Below the pieces are notes generated by a model. It was given only the letters and a program-made list of their open reading frames with translations. It was not told the DNA's origin and searched no databases. The position numbers and the translations under genes are program-made. From Zanthoxylum bungeanum (Eukaryota; Streptophyta; Magnoliopsida; Sapindales; Rutaceae): a DNA stretch of 64,000 nucleotides. The stretch lies in contig SKCR01032776.1 of NCBI GenBank assembly GCA_019454045.1, forward strand, positions 186,001 to 250,000, given 5' to 3'. Shown here piece by piece: positions 56,421-64,000 of this stretch; within the stretch, counting starts at the first letter, position 1; each line of letters starts with the position of its first letter.

Positions 56421-58025
56421 AAAATTATGTCGTTAAATACATTTTCACCTTGGATTATGTTCTTTGACGCTAATCTTTCCAGTTATCTTGATTGATATAG
56501 TCCAACTATCCAATCAATGATTTTGGGTATAATCGAATATAATGATTACTATAATTTAACTATATAACCAACTATAAATGATCGGTTAAATTCAAATATA
56601 TTGATTACTATAATCCTTATATAATCAACTACAAAAGAAGTAGTTTGAATACAGTCCAACTGTTCAATTAAAATAACAATTGAATATTAGTCCAACTAAT
56701 ATATTTTTAAATAATTAATGACGAAAAATGAATTGAGCGCATATTGGCAAGTATCTAAACGAAATTGCAAATTTAACACTTGCCTCCCACTATTTTTCGG
56801 CGAGCCTCTAACCCTCTGTGGAGTACTCGAGAAGCCTAGTTTCCTAGTGGGCTAGGATCCCGTTAAATAACATACAACCTTGACTTTGGCCAACAAGTTG
56901 TATGAAACTTAACTATGTAGATCTCTAAGATTAATTGTATCTCATCCAATTCCTAGATCCAGTAAGTGGACCTCTAAGTCCGAAACATATATCCAATACA
57001 TGCCAATATATCTGATATATTCCCTAACATTTTTCCTCTAAATCAACTAAGCCTTGGCTTTGGCTCAACAAGCTTAATGAAACCAGTTAAGCGTGACCTA
57101 TTGACAGTGCGAAAGCTTCGTAATCGAGGCCGATGAACAAGAAGTGACCTTGACTTTGGCCAACAAATCACAACTTGCCCAAGGCGTACGATATGGAACA
57201 AAGCCTTCCTGATTCAAACACATCCGCGATGGACAAAGGTCTTGACTTTGGCCAACAAACCAATGCCAATCTTGGATCTTCAGAGAGAATCACTCAATGG
57301 AAGGAAAAACGCTTAATATAAAATAAGGGGTTTTGTCACGATTAGGCAACCAATTTATTATCTTTAATTAGGTCTCATCATCGCGATTAAGCATGCATTC
57401 TAAAATCATAATAAGGCGCGATAAAATTTAATAATGATATGCGAATGGATATATAATAAACTTGTTCCTAGAACAAATCTCTCCATTTCCTCTCTCCCGC
57501 TAGCATTATTCATACTTCTACCCAATTATATAATACTTCTAAAGAAACCTCATTTACATTGAGGGAAATTGGTGAGAAGAGAAATACAATGATAAAATAG
57601 GTAATAGGCTAGACACGCAGGTCAAATTTAATAAATTCTAAATTTATTACAATAATTTCCAAAATTGCGCTCACCCATCTAATATCCATCTGATATACAT
57701 TATTCATTCATACATCCAAGTATTCACACAAAGCATGTTATCAATCAATCTAATCCAATTAATTAATCTTTGATTAGTGACCATCCAATGTTCAAACAAT
57801 GATTTGATTTGCGTGAGTCCAACTCGATTAAGAATAAATACTCAAAGTACGTATTCTTGAATTATATCGAACTACAATTTTAAATCCAATTTAAATTATA
57901 TTCAATACTAATTCATATTTAATTCTAAATTAAATAATTACACTTTCAATAGTGCCTTTTAGACTTGGATTCCAAATCCAATCTTTACGGGTCTCGAAGG
58001 CCGAATTAGTATCCAATATTATTCG
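56421..58025 (-). other. Copia-4 leader, first block
   Basis: Non-coding. CTTGACTTTGGCCAACAA occurs three times (about 56879, 57149, 57241) with a variant CTTGGCTTTGGCTCAACAAG at 57053. It matches 59518-60640, and the 57600-58020 part is the complement of the plus leader at 62290-62690. Confidence 0.7.
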
Positions 58026-58477
58026 ATGGCACATGTACCTTTTCTGCTAAAAGGTGTTTTAGGCATTTTCCCTAACAAACAAGATTCGCAGACGTCATAT
58101 AAATCTGGATCAAATCCGTCCAAGTACCCACTCTTCGAAAGTGTGGATATGCGAGTCTTGTTAATGTGTCCCAGACGACAATGCCACATATAAGTTTCAT
58201 ATTTGTTACTTAATTTAAGCCTTTTGTTTGTTACATTATATGTTTGAGATAGGTTTATATTCAAAATATAAAGACCATTATCTACATCAACACTGCATAT
58301 CTCCATATCATTTTTATACATAAAACACCCAGTGTTTCTAAAAACAAAAGTATAGCCACAGTGGGCCAATAAAGATACAGATAAAATATTCCTAGTCAAA
58401 CTAGGTACATAATAACAGTCCAAAAGATTAAGTACATGCCCTAAGGGCAGATCCAAAATATAAGTCCCAACGACCAA
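58026..58477 (-). pseudogene. pol: Copia-4 protease end and integrase zinc domain, second block
   Basis: One open frame: LLDCYYVPSLTRNILSVSLL, FRNTGCFMYKNDMEI, MWHCRLGHINKTRISTLSKS and CESCLLGKMPKTPF (the HHCC integrase N-terminus). It stops at about 58025, where leader sequence of the next block begins, so the integrase core is absent from this block. Confidence 0.85.
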
Positions 58478-59517
58478 AACGGCGACTCGAGTCCCATTTC
58501 CAACGTGGAGGTCAATCTCTCATTAGGCCAGTCTCCCGCTAATCCGCAGATCCTGCACATCAGTACATATATAGGTACCACAACCAGAATCAAAAATCCA
58601 ATTTTTAAAACTAGAAGTAGACAGGTTTATTTCTATAACAATCATACCTGAAGCTGATGCCTTGCCCGCTTTGATTTCCTTCATGTGCGCCTTGTACTCA
58701 TGGTAGTCACATTTCCAGTGACCCCGTTTGCCACACTGCAGGCATACATCTTGGGATTTGTCCTTACCCTTCCCAGAAGGTTTTGATGATTTGGCCTTGC
58801 CCTTCTTCTTCTTCTTATTCTTCTTTTTTTTACACCTCCAGTTGCCTTCGGCCAAGCCTTGGGAGACTGACATGTTGAAGCGAAGTACGCCTCGCGTTTT
58901 TTGCCCATCATCAGCTCTTTTTATGCTTCACGTAGCATTGCCATCAGCTCTCCAAGAGTATGGTATTGGTTCATCATATTGTAGTTCATGATGAACACGC
59001 TCCAACTATCAGGAAGAGACTGAAAGATCAAATCTATAGAAGTCTCAACCTGAAAGGATATGCCTAGCTGACCTAGCTATTCAATATCGGCAATCATCTA
59101 TGACACATGGTGCTCAACAGATGTACCCTCCGACATTCGAGAGCGAAAGAGTTTTTTCTGTAATTCATACCTCTGCGATATAAGGTTATATCTATGAAGG
59201 TCCTTCAATTTTTCCATCATAGTATATAGATCCAATCCCTTGTTTTGGCGACGAAATTGAGGGGTCATCGCAGCAAGCATGACGGACTGAGCAGTTGAGT
59301 TTTCATCGCTATGAGTCTTCCAAAACTCAAGCTCAAGTGGCTGGTCATTTCCAAGCTTAGGCCCGATGGGTCTCTCTATCGTATAGAGCATCCTCTCAGC
59401 CTCCAGGACAATCCTGAGGTTCATATCCCAATCAGGAAAGTTTGCGACATTAAAGACTTTTTCGCCCATTATAATGTCTCTAACTCCGACCTTTCCGGCC
59501 ATAATTTTAATAGTCAA
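58478..59517 (-). pseudogene. gag: Copia-4 gag and protease start, second block
   Basis: Gag starts at about 59517 (or at the internal Met MAGKVGVRDIIMGEKVFNVA). Body blocks are NFPDWDMNLRIVLEAERMLY and YELQKKLFRSRMSEGTSVEH. A Lys-rich tract (58760-58840) precedes the knuckle CLQCGKRGHWKCDY, in which the last Cys is Tyr. The protease active site is intact as IFDSGCGTYIC. A gap with frameshift or stop near 58900-59098 breaks the gag. Confidence 0.85.
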
Positions 59518-60640
59518 ACTATTTAATTAACGATTTTTAGGTACAGTCCAACTGTTACAAGAAAAATAATAGAATATTAGTCCAACTAATAAATATATAA
59601 TTGACGAAATAATTTGAAAGCGCGTAATACCAAGTATTTGAACGAAATTGCAAATTCAATACTGGCCTCTCACAACTTTTTGGCGAGCCTCTAACCCTCT
59701 GTTGAGTATTCGAGAATCCTAGTTTCCTAGTGGGCTAGGATCCCGTTAAATAACACACAATCTTGCTTTGGCCAACAAGTTGTATGATATTTAACTAGGT
59801 AGATCTCTAAGATCAATTAGATCTTATCAAATTCCCAGATTCGGTTGGTGGACCTCCAAGTCCGAAACATATATACAATATATATGCCAATATATCCAAT
59901 ATATTTTCCTAACATTTTTCCTCTGAATCAACTAAGCCTTGGCTTTGGCTCAACAAGCTTAATGATTCCAGTTAAGCGAGACCCATTGACCTTGGAAAGC
60001 TTCGTAATCGATGTCGATGAACAAGAAGTGATCTTGACTTTGGCCAACAAATCACAACTTCGGCAAGACATACGATATGGAACAAAGCCTTCATGATTCA
60101 AACACTTCCGCGATGGACAAATGTCTTGACTTTGGCCAACAAACCAGTGCCAATCTTGGATCTTGAGAATGAATCATTCCATGGAAGGAAAACGCTTAAT
60201 ATTTGATGATGGTTTTTCGCGTAATTGGCAACCAATTAATTATCTTTGATTAGGTCTCATCATACACCCTTAAGTATCCATTCTAAAAGCATAATAAGGC
60301 ACGATAAATAAATTAATAATGATATGCGGATGGATATCTCATAAATTGTTCTTAGAACAAATCACTCAATTTCCTCTCCCCGGCTAGCACTATTTTAACT
60401 TCTACCCAATTACATAATACATCAAAGAAACCTCATTACATTGAGGGGAATTGGTGAGAAGAGAATTACAAAGAATCGAGAGATAAAGGCTGGACACGCA
60501 GGTCCAATTAATAAATTCTAAATTTATTACAACAATTTCCAAAATTACCCTCACCCATCTAATATCCATCCGATATACATTATTCATACAACACATCCAT
60601 GTATTCACACAAAGCATGTTATTCAATCAATCTAATCCAA
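59518..60640 (-). other. Copia-4 leader, second block
   Basis: Non-coding, parallel to 56421-57960, with the same CTTGACTTTGGCCAACAA repeats (about 60033, 60124; a variant at 59763). It ends near 60640 in a head-on join with a plus-strand LTR piece. Confidence 0.7.
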
Positions 60641-61494
60641 TTAATCTGGAATTATTTGGGTCAAAAAATTTAATATGGGATTAAATTCGTCTAGAGAAGA
60701 GAACGCGATTAATTCGTAATTAATCGGCAAAATGAATTTAATTGTGAAATTAGATTTTACAATTTAATTTATTTTAATGGGCTAAAATAATATATTAGAT
60801 ATATTAATTGAAATTAGATTTCAATGTGGAATTAAAATTGAATTTTAATCCGTGAGAACGAATAAATTTAGAATTAATTCATAAGCGACTTACGTAATAA
60901 TTTTGCTAGGCATTATTATAAAATTGGATTTAATTATGTTGCAACGGAAAAATTTATTTAATTCGGAATTAAACGAACCCGTGCCCGAATGAGTTGCGTG
61001 TTAAATTGTCCGACTTAAATTTGGAATTTGAAGTGGAGCCCACCAACTTACATCAATATGTTTGACATTTGATGGAATTTGGTAATGGTTAAGTGAAAAG
61101 TTTAGATTGCTTTAAAAACACTCAAGCTAATTCCAACACACAAACTTAGTATATATTAATTTGGTCAACTTTGGAAGTGAGCACAAGTTACTATTCACAG
61201 GAAAAACAAAACTCTCTCTTCTCTCCCAAATCTCCCTTGGCCGAAAACTTCAAGCTCTCTCTATGGAATTTTGTTGCAAAATTCTTCTAAAGCTAGCACT
61301 TAAGGAAACAAATGAGGTGATAGGGAAACCAATCCTAGAGTTTGGAATTCAATTTGAAGGCTTGGAGCTTCCATTATTTCCATGAAAAATTTGATTTTCT
61401 CTACCAAGCATTGGGAGTATTTTCGCAACTCCTCCTCTTTATTCACACACAAACAAACTTTGAGATCTTGTGGGTTGTTCTAGGAACACTAACA
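60641..61494 (+). repeat. Copia-4 family LTR, 3' part (plus strand)
   Basis: It matches the AT-rich and terminal parts of the LTR (AGAGAACGCGATTAATTCG, GCTAGGCATTATTATAAA). It ends GTTCTAGGAACACTAACA directly before the PBS. The first part of the LTR is missing. Confidence 0.8.
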
Positions 61495-61495
61495 A

Positions 61496-61508
61496 TGGTA
61501 TCAGGGCC
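61496..61508 (+). other. Primer-binding site
   Basis: TGGTATCAGGGCC after the LTR end is a near-match to the tRNA-Met PBS (TGGTATCAGAGC). Confidence 0.85.
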
Positions 61509-62695
61509 ATCCCAAGTTTGATTTGAATTCTAGGGTTTATATACTTTAATTTGGGATTTTTGTGTTTGGAGCTTGATTTTCCTAAATTGATTGTTTGGTT
61601 GAGTTTGGATGATGTTGAATTGGATTTGTATTTCTTAGGAATTGAGAAAAATTGATTAGATAAAAAATCCCCAATTTCCCACCTTGGCCGAAAATATACC
61701 CTAGGATGCTCATGGTGATTTTTTGAAAATTAGAGAATTGGATGTGTTGTTGGCATGAAATGTATTTGAGATGTTGATTTAATTGGATTGAAATCAAATT
61801 GTATGATAATTTCTTGTCAAAACCGTGAGCTATAGCATGTTATAATGAATTGTTTTGCTTCAATTTGTGTTGGACATGAATTGGAATAAAAGAGCATGAT
61901 TAATTGGATTAATTAAGTGTTTTGGGAACATTAGATTAGTTAATTAATTATGTTAATTAACTTGAAGATTGGATTAATATGTAATTTGGAATAATGTATT
62001 AATTTAATTGTTGTAATTGGGCTTAATGGGCTTGGTTGGGCCAAGTTTGGTTTAGGACAATTGGATTGGATCCAAATTGGGCCTAAAACCATTCCATAAA
62101 GTCCAAATATAATAATTGGGCCTTTAAAATTTTAATTGGGCCTAATGGGCCTTAATTGTTTTTTTGGGCAAAAGGGTGATTCATTAATTGGGCCTTGGCA
62201 TTTGGGTTTTATCCATATTGGCCAAAGCCTATGCCTTAAGAATTAATTAAAAGCCCATTGGACTTTAATTGAATAGTATTGGATGCAAATTGGGCCTTTG
62301 AGACCCAATTGGATTGGATTTGGAATTCAAGTCCTTAAAAGCACTATTGAAAGTGTAATTGTTTAATTTGGAAATAAACATGAATTAATATTGGATACAA
62401 GTTAAATTGGATTTAAAATTATAGTTCGATATAATTCAAGAATATGTACTTTGAGTATTTATTCTTAAATGAGTTGGACTCGCGTAAATCAAATCGTTGT
62501 TTGAACATTAGATGATCATTAATTTTAATTAATTGGATTAAATTGATTGAATAACATGCTTTGTGTGAATACATGGATGTGTTGTATGAATAATGTATAT
62601 TGGATGGATATTAGAAGGGTGAGGGGAATTTTGGAAATTATTGTAATAAATTTAGAATTTATTTAAATTGGACCTGCGTGTCCAGCCTATTATCT
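61509..62695 (+). other. Copia-4 family leader (plus strand), TGGGCY-rich
   Basis: Non-coding. About nine TGGGCC/TGGGCT motifs lie between 62010 and 62300. Bases 62290-62690 are complementary to 57601-58020 and 60488-60640. It ends GTCCAGCCTATTATC before a new LTR at 62696, with no PPT, so the LTR probably belongs to a separate insertion or a recombination. Confidence 0.7.
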
Positions 62696-64000
62696 GTTGG
62701 GCAAAATGACCCATAGCGTCACTATTTGCACAGATCATTGTGTTGTTGTAGCAAATTAACTATGTGACAAGGAAATTGCACTCTCATCATTTGTGATTAT
62801 ATCACCATAGATATATAAATGAAGAGAGGTCCCTATGATTAGTTCCTGGACTGAGAATGATATGAGACAGTATCAGTCCCCGAAGGATTAATCATTAAAT
62901 ATCCCTAGCCGGAGTATTATCGAGACTGGACATCGATAATGCGGAATAGGCTAGTATTGCACTTGTGTGCGTTGTGAGAGCACAACAGGCATAGTTCTCA
63001 TATATATAAGTATTGGATACTTATGCAAGTGCGATAGGAGGTCGTGTTTCACCGATGGTACGGGAAACAGCTTCGCTCTGGATAGACCCCTCGGAATCCC
63101 ATTGGTATTATGGCTATGTGTCTATGGGAGGCCGAAATCAGGGTAGGTGTGTATGGTCTTAACCTGAGACTTGCATCGCTAGTACTTGCGACAATCGGTA
63201 AACTTTGGTTTTGGTGGTTCGGGGCTTTAACCGGTTCTGTGTACACCTCTTATGGGTTTATCGAGAATCGTAGTGTATTGGGTGTGATGTCAAGATGGAA
63301 GTATCACTTCAATCATAGTGGAGATGATGCCACGCAGGATACGGTATTAGTGCTCTTAAGTGTTGCGCAACCATCGGGATATTATGACTAGGTCATACAT
63401 ATCCGATTATAGAGACTAGTTACCGGACATCCGACATGTGCTTCGGACGGGGCAGACACTTATCCAGCCCCAGCCCTAGCACGTGACTATCCGATACTGG
63501 GCCGATATGCACAATACTACGCTATACTACGCTTGATACAGATCTATATATATTCCTGTAAGAATATTTCTGGAGAATTGGGTAGGCATGGCGCTTTGCT
63601 AGAAGCCAACCTTGTCTTGTAAATCGGTAAAAACGTAGTACGAGGTACGTACGTGTTCGGATTATCCGACGACCGTATTTACTGCCAACATATCCAGAGA
63701 TCTCTTGGGTCGCTTCCTGAAGATTCACCTATGATATTTGATTCGAACTTTATTAATCTTGGATTAATTGCGGAGAAACTTTATCTTGGATAAAATGCCT
63801 AATTAGGAGAGAGAACGATTAATTTGGAATTAATCGATAAAATAATATATTCGATATATTAAACGAAATTAGATTTCGACGCGGAATTAAAATCGGATTT
63901 TAATTCGGGCAGACGAATTAATTTAGAATTAATTCGTTAGCGATGTGAATAGTAATTTCGCTAGGCATAATTATTTAATTTACGTCGCGACGGAAATTCG
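62696..64000 (+). repeat. Copia-4 family LTR, cut by window end
   Basis: Starts TGTTGGGCAAAATGACCCAT and matches 1-1000 and 11349 onward. This is the best-preserved copy of the LTR's first 1.3 kb here. Confidence 0.88.

Overview
This window is plant nuclear DNA made almost entirely of nested LTR retrotransposons. The evidence is Ty3/gypsy Athila-type and Tat-like elements, several Ty1/copia families, a probable chromovirus-type LTR, 5-bp target-site duplications and an AT-rich background. I see no ordinary host gene, tRNA, rRNA or CRISPR array. The plant species cannot be named from the sequence. Most open reading frames are decayed gag/pol pieces or repeat artefacts.

Layout from left to right. 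1-1811: a copia LTR joined head-on to an inverted piece of the same LTR. 1812-8690: a 5'-truncated, gag-only Tat-like element (Tat-1), sitting in a degenerate copia (copia-1, pol 8691-11348, 3' LTR 11349-13231). 13232-20132: an Athila element on the minus strand (Athila-1) with gag, protease, RT, RNase H and integrase remnants; downstream of integrase it carries a cysteine-rich ORF and a truncated LOG gene. 20133-23443: a 5'-truncated copia (copia-2, minus). 23470-26728: a second Athila remnant (minus). 26729-28782: LTR debris.

28783-52346 is a three-level nest. Copia-3 (plus) is interrupted after its seventh gag codon by a gag-remnant Athila-type element (Athila-LOG, 32072-50503, target duplication ACTTC). 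That element's 3' LTR is in turn split by a complete Tat-like element on the minus strand (Tat-2, 39814-49828, target duplication GTTAT). From 52347 to 64000 lie rearranged copies of the copia-1 family (called copia-4): a minus-strand element with a duplicated leader-gag-protease block, a head-on junction near 60640, and a plus-strand LTR-PBS-leader-LTR arrangement that runs off the window.

The most interesting content is a LOG-type gene (cytokinin riboside 5'-monophosphate phosphoribohydrolase) carried as cargo. One copy is full length, intronless and has a single in-frame stop (36425-37078). A second, diverged copy sits in the same slot of Athila-1 (13232-13416). Both are preceded by related non-coding sequence, so LOG appears to be an inherited part of this Athila-like family, downstream of pol where other Athila elements carry an env-like ORF. 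In Athila-1 an arginine/cysteine-rich ORF, possibly related to plant-virus nucleic-acid-binding proteins, lies just upstream of LOG. A second unusual observation is a module of about 250 bp shared, in the same sense orientation, by the untranslated regions of three unrelated element types (Tat-2, Athila-LOG, copia-3).
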